Assembly (NCBI GenBank): GCA_964509075.1
Contig: CAZDWC010000009.1
Coordinates: 62,001 to 126,000 of the forward strand
Length of the DNA stretch: 64,000 nucleotides
From: UBA7239 sp964509075
Lineage (GTDB): Bacteria > Pseudomonadota > Gammaproteobacteria > Pseudomonadales > UBA7239
Direction of reading: 5' to 3'
The translations under genes and the position numbers were made by a program. Under the pieces are notes generated by a model. It was not told the origin of the DNA. It did no database searches and was given only the letters and a program-made list of their open reading frames with translations. Numbering within the stretch: position 1 is the stretch's first letter; the number at the start of each line of letters is the position of its first letter. Shown piece by piece: positions 34,648-43,238 of this stretch.

Positions 34648-35496
34648 ATGATCAAACCCCGACGTTCCGTGCTGTACATGCCGGCCAGCAATGCACGCGC
34701 GCTGGAAAAAGCCAGAGGCTTGCCGGCAGATTGCGTGATCCTGGATCTGGAGGATGCCGTGGCGCCGGCGCAGAAAGCAGCAGCGCGCGAGCAGGCGGTG
34801 CAGGCTGTCAGGGCCGGCGGTTATGGCCAGCGTGAGCTGGCCATTCGCATCAATGCCGAAGGCAGCGAGTGGTTTGCCGAGGATTTTGCCGCTGTGGCGA
34901 AAAGTGGTGCGGATGCCATTGTGCTCCCCAAGGTGGAGAGTGCGGCGACCGTGCAGCGTGTAGCTGATCAATTGCCCGAGGGCATGGCGGTATGGGCTAT
35001 GATCGAAACGCCCTTGGGGGTCATGCAGGTTGACGAGATCGTATTCGCACACCGTCGCTTGCAGGTGCTGGTAATGGGAACTTCCGATCTCGCCAAGGAA
35101 TTGCGCGTGCCGCATCGGGTCGATCGACTGGGATTTTTGTACAGCCTGGGTCGCTGTGTGGTGGCAGCCCGCGCTGCGGGGCTCGATATTATTGATGGTG
35201 TTTATCTGGACCTGGCAGATGGCGAGGGTTTTGCTGCCATGTGCGAGCAGGGATTGGCGCTTGGCTTTGATGGCAAATCGCTGATCCATCCGGATCAGAT
35301 TGCTGTTGCCAACAAGGTGTTTGCGCCATCGGCTGCAGACGTCGCCCAGGCCGAGCGTATTTTGCAAGCATGGTTTGAGGCGGAGCAGGCTGGCAGTGGG
35401 GTGGCGGTGCTGGACGGCAAACTGGTGGAGAATCTGCATGCGGCTGAGGCGGAGCGCCTGTTGGTCCTGGCGGCTGCCATTGCTGAGAGGGGCTGA
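34648..35496 (+). CDS. CitE/HpcH family CoA-ester lyase
   Basis: TIM-barrel aldolase/lyase of the citrate lyase beta-like family (282 aa). Family motifs: N-terminal RRSVLYMPASNARALEKA, LDLEDAVAP with a metal-binding region, VLPKVES, WAMIETPLGVM and GFDGKSLIHPDQI. Members cleave or hydrolyse malyl-CoA, citramalyl-CoA or related esters; the substrate here cannot be read from sequence. ATG 34648 is preferred over 34606, which would start inside the terminator. Appears monocistronic. Confidence 0.88.
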   Translation: MIKPRRSVLYMPASNARALEKARGLPADCVILDLEDAVAPAQKAAAREQAVQAVRAGGYGQRELAIRINAEGSEWFAEDFAAVAKSGADAIVLPKVESAATVQRVADQLPEGMAVWAMIETPLGVMQVDEIVFAHRRLQVLVMGTSDLAKELRVPHRVDRLGFLYSLGRCVVAARAAGLDIIDGVYLDLADGEGFAAMCEQGLALGFDGKSLIHPDQIAVANKVFAPSAADVAQAERILQAWFEAEQAGSGVAVLDGKLVENLHAAEAERLLVLAAAIAERG

Positions 35497-35629
35497 CCGT
35501 TTGTCCGTTGCCGGCCGGGCTTTGTCTTGCTGGGGTTTATCCGTGCCGACAGGCTGCTAAGGTTAAAGAAGGAAGATAATGTGAGAGGGAGGCTCTGGTC
35601 GTCCCGACTCGTTGAGGAGGAATACAGCC

Positions 35630-35923
35630 ATGGGCAATGCCACAGAATTACTGGATGTGATCGCGGTCAGCCTGCCGGTATCGGATCGGTTGGAGCAGCA
35701 TCGAAGGGAATTGGTCGGCAAAGTGGAGGTGCGCTTTCAGGGCATGCCGGATCGTTCGGAGAAGCTGGCTCAGGCGCTGACTGATTTACTGGTGGAAGAA
35801 GGCGTGGTGTTGTCCGATACCGATACGCTGCGAGATCTGGTTCTGGAGTATCTGGAGATCAACAAGAAGCAGTCGGCACTGGGGCAGGATGAAATGGATT
35901 TTCTTAATGAATTCCTCAAGTAA
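35630..35923 (+). CDS. Hypothetical protein, 97 aa
   Basis: I do not recognise this protein. It is acidic and mainly helical by appearance: SDRLEQHRRELVGKVEVRFQ, a middle SEKLAQALTDLLVEEGVVLS and a C-terminal DEMDFLNEFLK. A very strong Shine-Dalgarno (GAGGAGG at 35614-35620) nine bases before the ATG supports that it is real and well translated. It stands alone in an otherwise AT-rich interval, flanked by the lyase gene and a minus-strand EthD gene. No transmembrane segment or signal peptide. Confidence 0.65.
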   Translation: MGNATELLDVIAVSLPVSDRLEQHRRELVGKVEVRFQGMPDRSEKLAQALTDLLVEEGVVLSDTDTLRDLVLEYLEINKKQSALGQDEMDFLNEFLK

Positions 35924-36020
35924 AACCTATAACTAATTGATAATTAACACAATTAATTTTTTTGCGTGTTGCTGATATTTTAGATTATCCAGCATTAATA
36001 ATGCGATGTATCTATTTGAT

Positions 36021-36716
36021 TTATTTGAAATTGTATTCGCTGGTTGGCAGTCTGTCCATTTTGTCAAAATCAATGAAGCGTTTGCAGCTGGCATACATCT
36101 GTTTCTGGTTGCTGGCGAGTTCTTCAGGGCTGTTGCGCCGGTAGAAGGCGTTCTGGTCTGTCATGGCATCCGGGGGGAAATTTTCTTCGACGATGGCGTC
36201 AATCTGTGGTGCGTCAGGGGTTAGCGCCCGCACCACGATATTCTGCCGGTAGCCGAAGGTTTCCTGGGTGTCTATGGCAATCGGGGTGTGTTGCTGCAAC
36301 CACAGCTCCAACCACTGTTCGCGCGTCAATCGCGGCGGGATTTGCAGCAATACGATGTGATTCATGCCGTAAACACGCTCTCCCTCTGCTGCGGGGTGGC
36401 GGGTGTTCGGCAAGGGTTCGGATTCGCAGACACTGTAGCCGGCGAGTCGTTCGCAGTGCCCGGCCAGCAGTTCTTCTGCTGGTGGGGATTGGCTGGCGCT
36501 GTCCAGCCAGAAGCTCAGCACCGCATCTGCCGAAGGCGCAAGCTGGCTAAGGCGCATGTTGGTAGCGGGCAGCACTGCTTCATCGGCGAGGTTGAGACGA
36601 AAGCGCTGTGCACCGGCGGCGCGCAAGCTGGCCAGCAGGGGATCACGCAGCCTCTCATGCCAGTGGCTGCTTGGCAGTGCAGAGGGTTTCCATAACAGGT
36701 AGGTCAGTTTTTCCAT
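36021..36716 (-). CDS. EthD-domain (dimeric alpha/beta barrel) protein
   Basis: 231-aa protein with two ferredoxin-like halves: an N-terminal MEKLTYLLWKPSALPSSHWHERL and a second unit VLLQIPPRLTREQWLELWLQQHTPIAI followed by YRQNIVVRALTP. This is the pattern of EthD-type proteins, often encoded in catabolic clusters for ethers, steroids or polycyclics; the biochemical role is usually undefined. It is transcribed alone, with no convincing Shine-Dalgarno. Gene neighbours give no pathway clue. Confidence 0.7.
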   Translation of the reverse strand: MEKLTYLLWKPSALPSSHWHERLRDPLLASLRAAGAQRFRLNLADEAVLPATNMRLSQLAPSADAVLSFWLDSASQSPPAEELLAGHCERLAGYSVCESEPLPNTRHPAAEGERVYGMNHIVLLQIPPRLTREQWLELWLQQHTPIAIDTQETFGYRQNIVVRALTPDAPQIDAIVEENFPPDAMTDQNAFYRRNSPEELASNQKQMYASCKRFIDFDKMDRLPTSEYNFK

Positions 36717-36858
36717 GGCGGCGAGTCTGTCGAATAGGTAGTGTGAACTGGGTCAGGTTTACGCAGATCCATTCTGCTTGCAAGGGTATACGGGCTTTTT
36801 TGCGGTAGATACTTGGAGTAAATTGCTGGAGACGGAATTGTTCGCAGAAGGGCAGCGC

Positions 36859-38526
36859 ATGCATGTACAGGAAAGACCCGACGTGACAGTGGTGCCAGCG
36901 TCTACAGCCAATTCTCCACAAGACATGAAAAAGTGGTTGCGCACGGCCACGCCCAAAACCCTCGCTGAATGGACTGACAAACTGCCGCGCAGCAATCTAT
37001 CGGCCGTGGCGCACAGCCAGATGCAGGCGCTGAAAGCACTGGATGAAGTGGATATGCAGCCGATGCAGAAATTTGCGTTGCTGGATGTCTTGCGCGCCGG
37101 CGCCTATCACACGGTCGAAAGCCTCACCAGCGGCTTCATGGGCAATGCCTCCGGTTTCAGCGACGAGTTCAAGAACATCATAAACCAGGCCATGCTGTTG
37201 CAGGGGCAGTTGGCATCGTCTTATACCAATGTTGCCATCAGTGCGCGTCTACTGGGTCCACAGCAGCTATTCATCATGGGTAGTGCCGTGCATCGCGCCA
37301 TTGTTGATCAGTACAGCATGTTGTCGTTCTACCTGCAGCTCTATCTGCCGGTACCGCAGCAGTTGTGGCGACAGTTGCATCGCTTGTTCAAGGTGGCCGA
37401 AGAGGCGCAGCTGCTGGCGCATGTCATGGGTGACAACGTTTTTGTCAGCGAACAGATGCTGACCATCAAACAGATCTATCTGGCGGCGTTGTTGCTGGGT
37501 TGTGCGCGCTGCAACCAGATGCAGGCCGAAGATGTGGCAGCCACGGCCAAGGCGCTGAAAAAATGGGCTTTACACGCCGATCTGGGAAAACAGCAGGAAA
37601 CCGGACACTCTCATCAGCTGGCGGTGGATGTAGACAGTGGCAGCAGCCCGTGCTTCGAGCCTCTTGAATCATTGGCCCAGGGCAACTGGCGTTACTTGCA
37701 TACACGAAAACTGGTGGCACACCTGCAGAAACAATCCGGGCTCTCGGTGAAAATCGGCGAGCGCAATATCACGATTGGCGATGATTTGCTCAAGCATCTG
37801 GTGTCAGCCTGGAGTGAGTACGTCGAGCGCGACAACACCCGCCATGAACGAGAAGATGCGGTGACGTCCAGCATCGGCCTGGATGCACTGCATTATTATC
37901 TGACCGGAGCCTTGGCGGTTGAGGATTTCATAGGTGAGTTGCAGCCGGCTGCTCCAGTTCCATCGCCCAGGAAACTGGTTATGGGTGATATTCCGGAAGA
38001 ATTCAATTTCCGCGCCTATTTGCCCGCGGATATCAACAATCTCGAGCAGGCACGTTTCCCGTGCCATGACGTGCGTGTGATTAATGAAAGTGTCGGCGGC
38101 TATTGCCTGGAATGGCCACAGGATATTCAGGAGTCGATGCTGGTTGGCGAAATTATTGGTATCAAGGAGTCATACGCGCCGTACTGGAAAGTGGGTGAAG
38201 TTGTGTGGATGAAAAAAACCGAGGATAACCGTATCCGTGTCGGGATTCGCACGCTCAGCAATGAAGCTATTCCGCTGGTTGCCAAGGTGCCGCAGACCAT
38301 GGGGCAGCGTGGAGACAAGTTGCCAAGCCTGTTGCTGCCCAAGGATCGTGATCTCGGCAATGACAAGACCACATTCCTGGTGCCCAATGTGAAGTTGCGT
38401 ATGGGTGAGCAACTGCGGGTTGTACAGGAGGGCAATGAGCAGTCTATCCAGCTGCTGGAGCCGGTGAAAGAAACCAGCGCCTATAGCCAGTTTGATTGTG
38501 CCTATCTGGTCGTGCAGAAAACCTGA
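36859..38526 (+). CDS. FimW-like PilZ-domain protein
   Basis: Protein of 555 aa. The N-terminal part has KTLAEWTDKLPRSNLSAVAHSQMQALKALDEV, spread over about residues 34-65, and a long helical middle, a layout I recall from the Pseudomonas c-di-GMP-binding FimW family. The C-terminal third contains a PilZ-like barrel (VRVINESVGGYCLEWP and WKVGEVVWMKK). A classic RxxxR c-di-GMP motif is not obvious. The ATG at 36859 with AAGGG upstream is preferred over a TTG at 36778. msrA starts in its stop codon. Possibly links c-di-GMP to pili or surface behaviour. Confidence 0.65.
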   Translation: MHVQERPDVTVVPASTANSPQDMKKWLRTATPKTLAEWTDKLPRSNLSAVAHSQMQALKALDEVDMQPMQKFALLDVLRAGAYHTVESLTSGFMGNASGFSDEFKNIINQAMLLQGQLASSYTNVAISARLLGPQQLFIMGSAVHRAIVDQYSMLSFYLQLYLPVPQQLWRQLHRLFKVAEEAQLLAHVMGDNVFVSEQMLTIKQIYLAALLLGCARCNQMQAEDVAATAKALKKWALHADLGKQQETGHSHQLAVDVDSGSSPCFEPLESLAQGNWRYLHTRKLVAHLQKQSGLSVKIGERNITIGDDLLKHLVSAWSEYVERDNTRHEREDAVTSSIGLDALHYYLTGALAVEDFIGELQPAAPVPSPRKLVMGDIPEEFNFRAYLPADINNLEQARFPCHDVRVINESVGGYCLEWPQDIQESMLVGEIIGIKESYAPYWKVGEVVWMKKTEDNRIRVGIRTLSNEAIPLVAKVPQTMGQRGDKLPSLLLPKDRDLGNDKTTFLVPNVKLRMGEQLRVVQEGNEQSIQLLEPVKETSAYSQFDCAYLVVQKT

Positions 38527-39158
38527 TGAAAATGCTGCAATTACCGACAGTAGCCCAGGCCTTGCCCGGACGTGATCAGCCCATGCCGGTGCCTGCTGAA
38601 CATGCGGTATTGCATACACCCTTGCTGCCACCATTTCCGAAGGGTATGGCTGTGGCCATGTTCGGCATGGGCTGCTTCTGGGGGGCAGAGCGCAAGTTCT
38701 GGAAAGTATCAGGCGTTTACAGTACAGCGGTGGGTTATGCCGGCGGCTTGACGCCTAACCCGACCTACGAAGAAGTCTGTTCGGGCCTGACCGGACATAA
38801 CGAAGTGGTGCAGGTGGTATTTGATCCCGCTCTGGTCAATTTTGAGGATTTGCTGAAAGTTTTCTGGGAAGGCCATAACCCGACTCTGGGCATGCGTCAG
38901 GGCAATGATATCGGCACCCAGTATCGTTCAGGCATTTATTGCGTCACACATCAGCAACTCGAAGAGGCTGCTGTGAGCCGGGCGCGCTACCAACAGGCTC
39001 TCGATACACAGGGCTTGTGTATCACAACGGAAATCCTGCCGGCACCGGTGTTTTACTATGCCGAACCCTACCACCAACAGTATCTGTACAAGAATCCTGA
39101 TGGTTATTGCCCGGCCATCGGTTACGAAGCCTGCGGATTGCCTGCGTTTCCTGCCTGA
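38526..39158 (+). CDS. msrA: Peptide methionine-(S)-S-oxide reductase MsrA
   Basis: Repairs oxidised methionine in proteins. The 210-aa protein shows the catalytic Cys50 in GMGCFWGAER, GYAGGLTPNPTYEEVCSGLTGH (residues about 63-84), GNDIGTQYRSGIYC and YYAEPYHQQYL. Pseudomonas-type N-terminal extension (LPTVAQALPGRDQPMPVP) is present. The ATG at 38526 overlaps the preceding stop (TGATG), implying coupling to the PilZ protein gene. Its 3' end overlaps the convergent PhyH gene by 37 bases. Confidence 0.94.
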   Translation: MKMLQLPTVAQALPGRDQPMPVPAEHAVLHTPLLPPFPKGMAVAMFGMGCFWGAERKFWKVSGVYSTAVGYAGGLTPNPTYEEVCSGLTGHNEVVQVVFDPALVNFEDLLKVFWEGHNPTLGMRQGNDIGTQYRSGIYCVTHQQLEEAAVSRARYQQALDTQGLCITTEILPAPVFYYAEPYHQQYLYKNPDGYCPAIGYEACGLPAFPA

Positions 39159-39985
39159 ATTATCTCGAAAGCGCGCAGGCACTGCTCAAGGTGCTGGCGT
39201 CTTGCTGGTGGTGAGTTCTCTATAAATTCAGGTTGATAGACGCGTCCGCCACTCATGGGCAGGAAGTCATTGGTGAGTTTGGCCAGGGTAGGCATGTCTT
39301 CTTCGGCAAATGCTTCGGAAGCACAGATACTGAACATGCGTCGTGGTTTGCTGGTGTGGCTAGTGGCGTGTTTGAGACGGTAGTCGAAGATCACGGCATC
39401 GCCGGGCTGTGTCGGAATTGTCACCGACGGTACCTCTTCTTTCTTCAGGCCATAATGTTCCTCGTGCTTCCAGACTTTGCCTTCCAGCTGGTTGGCAAAT
39501 TTGTCACCGAAAAGGTGGCTGCCGGGTATGGCCTGAAAGGCGCCGGAGTCGGCATCCAGCGGTTCGAGATAGAAAAGAATCTTGATGTGCTGGTACTTGA
39601 AGAAAGCGCCATAGAGATCCGAGTGCCAGTAGGTATCACCTGTGAAAATATTGGCATCGCTGGCGCGGTACTGGTAATCCTTTCCCAGCAGGGCGGAGAA
39701 GGCGCCATCAATGCGGGGATCATCCAGCAGCGAACTCAGCTCCGGTTGTCTCTCGATGAATTGCATCAGGATAAAGCGTGATTGCATGTAGTGTGCTTCG
39801 TGCAGCCAATCGATCACCTCCGGCTTGCTTTGCTGCATTACCGTATCAAACCGCGAGCTGATGTCTTCAATACGGTCTTTCAGTAACCCCTCCAGCTTCA
39901 GGTAACCAAAGGTCTTGAAGAAGTTCTTCTGTTGCTGGGTGAGGACGGGGCCGATTTTCTGGGGATTGTTGTTATGGGTGCTCAT
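39122..39985 (-). CDS. Phytanoyl-CoA dioxygenase (PhyH) family protein
   Basis: Fe(II)/2-oxoglutarate-dependent oxygenase fold (287 aa). The iron triad appears as His121 and Asp123 (TYWHSDLYG) and a distal His at 206 or 210 (RLKHATSH), with the 2-oxoglutarate-binding arginine likely in KPRRMFS. Members hydroxylate phytanoyl-CoA-like or other small substrates; substrate unknown here. ATG 39985 is preferred; the frame extends to a TTG at 40057. Convergent and overlapping with msrA. Confidence 0.82.
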   Translation of the reverse strand: MSTHNNNPQKIGPVLTQQQKNFFKTFGYLKLEGLLKDRIEDISSRFDTVMQQSKPEVIDWLHEAHYMQSRFILMQFIERQPELSSLLDDPRIDGAFSALLGKDYQYRASDANIFTGDTYWHSDLYGAFFKYQHIKILFYLEPLDADSGAFQAIPGSHLFGDKFANQLEGKVWKHEEHYGLKKEEVPSVTIPTQPGDAVIFDYRLKHATSHTSKPRRMFSICASEAFAEEDMPTLAKLTNDFLPMSGGRVYQPEFIENSPPARRQHLEQCLRAFEIIQAGNAGNPQAS

Positions 39986-40180
39986 GCGCAGGAAGCCAGT
40001 GAAAGAATTATGGAGATTCTGTAGCGGAATCCGGTTGTCGGTATTGATAGTTGTCAACGATGCCCGCAGGCCAAACTATCATGAAGGACGGGCGCCTACC
40101 AAGTGCAGCGGGCACAATTGCTGGTCCTGTGCTAGATATAAAAGGTATGCCGAATATATGGCTGCTATAAAGTGACGAGA

Positions 40181-40444
40181 ATGGACGATAAGAAAGGGGC
40201 TGTGCGCACGCGCATCGCTCTGAGAGTCAAGGTCAGCAACCACAGCAGCCACTGGTACTTCAGGACGGTTGACCTGTCCGATATGGGAATTTTTATTGCG
40301 GCAGATACCCCGGTACTGGCTGTTGACGATGTGGTTGACGTCCAGGTCCAGGATTTGCCTGGTGACGCTCCTGTCTTGCCCATGCGTGTTGTACAGGCAA
40401 CGGCAGAGGGCTACGACCTCGTATTTGTTAGTGTTGCCGGCTGA
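40181..40444 (+). CDS. Small PilZ-domain protein
   Basis: 87-aa protein that is almost only a PilZ domain, a c-di-GMP receiver. The N-terminal RIALRVKV carries the RxxxR motif and TVDLSDMGIFI the D-x-S-x-x-G motif; a strand-rich remainder ends in GYDLVFVSVAG. A GTG at 40172 would add three residues. No partner gene is adjacent; the epimerase trio starts about 40 bases downstream. Confidence 0.78.
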   Translation: MDDKKGAVRTRIALRVKVSNHSSHWYFRTVDLSDMGIFIAADTPVLAVDDVVDVQVQDLPGDAPVLPMRVVQATAEGYDLVFVSVAG

Positions 40445-40485
40445 TCATTTTCGGTAAGTCGTTGTATTTATGCGGTGTTTTCGGC

Positions 40486-41466
40486 ATGATTGCCCGGTTT
40501 GTCAGGGCGTATATTCATTTGTCTATTTCATTGCAAAGCCGAATTGTCATTACAGGTGCCGCCGGTCTGGTTGGCCAGAACCTGCTTTTGCTGCTGCGCG
40601 AGCGCGGCTATCGCAATCTGTTGGCTATAGACCGCCACGAGGGGAATCTGGCGATTGCAGCAGGCCTGAATCCCGGATTGCAAACCTTGTGCACCGATCT
40701 GGCTGTGCCTGGAGAATGGCAGACTGCATTTGTGGGCGCGGATGCCGTGATTCAGTTACACGCACAGATCACCGGCCTGTTTGAAAATGAATTCGAGCGC
40801 AACAATATAGCGGCGACCAGCCATGTACTTCAGGCCTGCCAGCAAAACAAGGTGCCCTATTTATTGCACATCAGTTCATCTGTGCTGAATTCCGTGGCAG
40901 ATGATGCTTATACGCGTACCAAACGCGCACAAGAAATGTTGGTGCGGGAATCGGGCCTGAACTGGTGCATCCTGCGCCCGACACTCATGTTTGGTTGGTT
41001 CGATCCCAAACATTTCGGCTGGCTGTCGCGTTTTATGGCTCGCGTGCCGGTGTTTCCCATTCCAGGTGACGGGCGGTTTTTGCGCCAGCCGCTCTACAAC
41101 CGTGATTTTTGTCGCGTGATTATTGCCTGTCTGGAGAGCGGCAGCTGCGGGCAGACGCATGATATAGTGGGAGCTGAAGACGTAGATTACATTGACATCA
41201 TAAAAACGATCAGAGAAATCAAAGAGTTGAATACAGTGATCCTGCATATCCCCATGAGTTTTTTCGATCTGTTGCTGCGCATTTATGCCTGTTTTTCTTC
41301 GAAGCCGCCTTTCACCAGTTCGCAACTCCACGCTTTGGCTGCCGGCGACTATTTCACAGGTGTGGATATCGAAAAAGAGTTTGGCGTCAAGCCGACACCG
41401 TTTGCGGAAGCCATGCGTGAGACGTTCAGGCATCCGCAGTATGCAAGTATTGTGGTTGATCGCTAG
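40486..41466 (+). CDS. NAD-dependent epimerase/dehydratase family protein
   Basis: Extended short-chain dehydrogenase (about 326 aa) with the Rossmann start RIVITGAAGLVGQNLLLLL, an ISSSVLNSVADDAYTRTK segment where the usual Y-x-x-x-K is Tyr-Thr-Arg-Thr-Lys, and LRPTLMFGWFD. Start uncertain: ATG 40486, a TTG 40462 or a TTG at 40531 directly before the Rossmann strand. It abuts the next gene (stop TAG immediately followed by ATG). Acts on an unknown nucleotide sugar or lipid-linked sugar, judging from its FAD and GtrA partners. Confidence 0.8.
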   Translation: MIARFVRAYIHLSISLQSRIVITGAAGLVGQNLLLLLRERGYRNLLAIDRHEGNLAIAAGLNPGLQTLCTDLAVPGEWQTAFVGADAVIQLHAQITGLFENEFERNNIAATSHVLQACQQNKVPYLLHISSSVLNSVADDAYTRTKRAQEMLVRESGLNWCILRPTLMFGWFDPKHFGWLSRFMARVPVFPIPGDGRFLRQPLYNRDFCRVIIACLESGSCGQTHDIVGAEDVDYIDIIKTIREIKELNTVILHIPMSFFDLLLRIYACFSSKPPFTSSQLHALAAGDYFTGVDIEKEFGVKPTPFAEAMRETFRHPQYASIVVDR

Positions 41467-42765
41467 ATGAACGACGTTGCCAGCAAACATATTGCAGTAC
41501 TGGGCGGAGGGCCGATGGGGCTTGCCGCAGCCTGGCGCTTGCTCAAGGCAGGTCACCGAGTCAGTGTTTTTGAAGCCGGTGATCGCCTTGGCGGCATGAG
41601 TGCATCATTTGATTTTGATGGATTGAGAATCGAGCGTTTTTTTCATTTTCTCTGCGCAACCGATTATGACTATTTTGATTTATTGAAAGAGCTGGGTATT
41701 GATGATCGGCTGCGCTGGGTCAATACGCGCATGGGCGTTTTTTATGACGGCAAACTGCACAACTGGGGCGAACCCTTTGCGTTGCTGAAATTTCCCGGTT
41801 TGAATCTCATAGAAAAAATTCGCTATGCCTGCAAGGTGTTGTATTGCAAAAACCTGAAAAACTTTGATGCACTGGATCAGCAGTTGGCGACAAGCTGGTT
41901 GAAGAAATGGCTGGGAGAGCGTGCCTACAAGGTATTGTGGGATCCACTGATGTCCTTGAAATTCTACCAGTTGCAGCACGAAGTTTCGGCGGCTTGGATC
42001 GCTGCGCGCGTGCAGCGCGTGGCGTTCAGTCGCGAAAGTTTGTTCAAGGAGAAACTCGGTTATCTGGAAGGTGGTTCCGATTTGCTGCTGGATACATTGG
42101 ATGCCGCCCTGCGCGCCAAAGGTGGTACCGTGCATTTGCAGGCTCCGGTGGATGAAGTTCTGATTCACGATGGGCGTGTGCAGGGTCTGCGAGTCAAAGG
42201 CGAAGAGATGCCGTTTGATGCCGTGATTTCCACCATTCCGCTGCCTTATGTGGCGCCTATGGTGCCCGGTTTGCCGGCAGAAGATTTGCAGAAGCTGCGC
42301 AACATTCGCAACGTCGGTGTAGTGACCGTCAAGCTCAAACTCAAGCAGCAGCTCACGCCGTATTTCTGGCTCAATTTTACTGATACCTCTTTTGGTATTC
42401 CGGGCATCATTGAATACAGCAACCTGAATCCGTTGCCTGATACAGTGGTCTATGTGCCATATTACATGCCCCAGGATCAAGTGAAATTTTCCTGGGACAA
42501 TGAGCAGTTTCGCGCGGAGACAGTGCGCTGCCTCAAGGCGCTCAACCCGGCTTTCGATGAGAGCTGGATAAAGGCTATGCACATTTCGCGCTATTTCTAT
42601 GCGCAGCCGGTATGTGTGCCGGGTTATCTCGACACCTTGCCGCCCATGCAGAGCCCGGTTGCCGGCTTTTATATGGCTGATACCAGTTATTACTATCCGC
42701 AGGATCGCTCAGTCACGGAAAGTATCAAAGTCGGCAATCAGCTGGCCGATATGGCAGGCGCTTGA
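41467..42765 (+). CDS. FAD-dependent oxidoreductase, amine oxidase/UGM-like
   Basis: 432-aa flavoprotein with an N-terminal dinucleotide-binding fold (IAVLGGGPMGLAAAWRLLKAG, then VFEAGDRLGGMSASFDFDG) and a C-terminal GFYMADTSYYYPQDRSVTESI. It belongs to the broad protoporphyrinogen oxidase, phytoene desaturase and UDP-galactopyranose mutase-like superfamily; the FFHFLCATDYDYFDLLKELG and LWDPLMSLKFYQ segments recall sugar/lipid-linked members. Middle gene of the epimerase-FAD-GtrA trio, one base upstream of the GtrA start codon. Substrate unknown. Confidence 0.82.
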   Translation: MNDVASKHIAVLGGGPMGLAAAWRLLKAGHRVSVFEAGDRLGGMSASFDFDGLRIERFFHFLCATDYDYFDLLKELGIDDRLRWVNTRMGVFYDGKLHNWGEPFALLKFPGLNLIEKIRYACKVLYCKNLKNFDALDQQLATSWLKKWLGERAYKVLWDPLMSLKFYQLQHEVSAAWIAARVQRVAFSRESLFKEKLGYLEGGSDLLLDTLDAALRAKGGTVHLQAPVDEVLIHDGRVQGLRVKGEEMPFDAVISTIPLPYVAPMVPGLPAEDLQKLRNIRNVGVVTVKLKLKQQLTPYFWLNFTDTSFGIPGIIEYSNLNPLPDTVVYVPYYMPQDQVKFSWDNEQFRAETVRCLKALNPAFDESWIKAMHISRYFYAQPVCVPGYLDTLPPMQSPVAGFYMADTSYYYPQDRSVTESIKVGNQLADMAGA

Positions 42766-42766
42766 C

Positions 42767-43207
42767 GTGGATAAGGCAGCAAGGCGATTGCTGGATGAAT
42801 TCCTTTCCCTGGAGTTCCTGAAATTTTTCTGTTCTGCATTGTTGGCAGCGGCGGTGAACTTCGTTGCGCGTTACTTGCTTGATCCGTATATCGGCTATGA
42901 CAAGGCTATTGTCCTGGCGTATCTCATCGGAACCGTGGCTGCTTTCTTTCTGTATCAGCGGGAAGTCTTTGGTAAGGGAGCCAGACCGATGTGGCAGGAA
43001 ATTGGCCTGTTTGCGTTTGTTACCATGGCTGCGATTGCGCAAACACTCATTGTCAGCATCCTGCTTGTCGAGCATGTATTTCCGGCAGTGGAGTGGAGCT
43101 GGTATCCAAAGGAATTGGGGCATGTCATCGGCATGGGAGTGCCCATGTTCAGCAGTTTTCTCGGTCACAAGTATCTGACATTCAGTCACGAGCCTGTTGC
43201 CGACTGA
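42767..43207 (+). CDS. GtrA-family membrane protein
   Basis: 146-aa four-helix membrane protein: helices at about 16-36, 43-61, 76-98 and 108-128. The pattern LAAAVNFVARYLLDP early and SSFLGHKYLTFSHEP late is that of GtrA, the family that flips polyprenyl-linked sugars across the inner membrane. Start is a GTG one base after the preceding stop codon. No glycosyltransferase gene is adjacent, which is unusual for GtrA. Inferred function: translocation of a lipid-linked product made by the two upstream enzymes. Confidence 0.85.
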   Translation: MDKAARRLLDEFLSLEFLKFFCSALLAAAVNFVARYLLDPYIGYDKAIVLAYLIGTVAAFFLYQREVFGKGARPMWQEIGLFAFVTMAAIAQTLIVSILLVEHVFPAVEWSWYPKELGHVIGMGVPMFSSFLGHKYLTFSHEPVAD

Positions 43208-43238
43208 TAGTTTTGAATTTTCTAGCAGGAGAGTTGTT

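Noticed and set aside
42599..42766. N-terminal extension of the GtrA frame into the FAD oxidoreductase gene
   Set aside because: The extension overlaps coding sequence of the upstream protein and is not membrane-like; the GTG at 42767 gives a standard GtrA.
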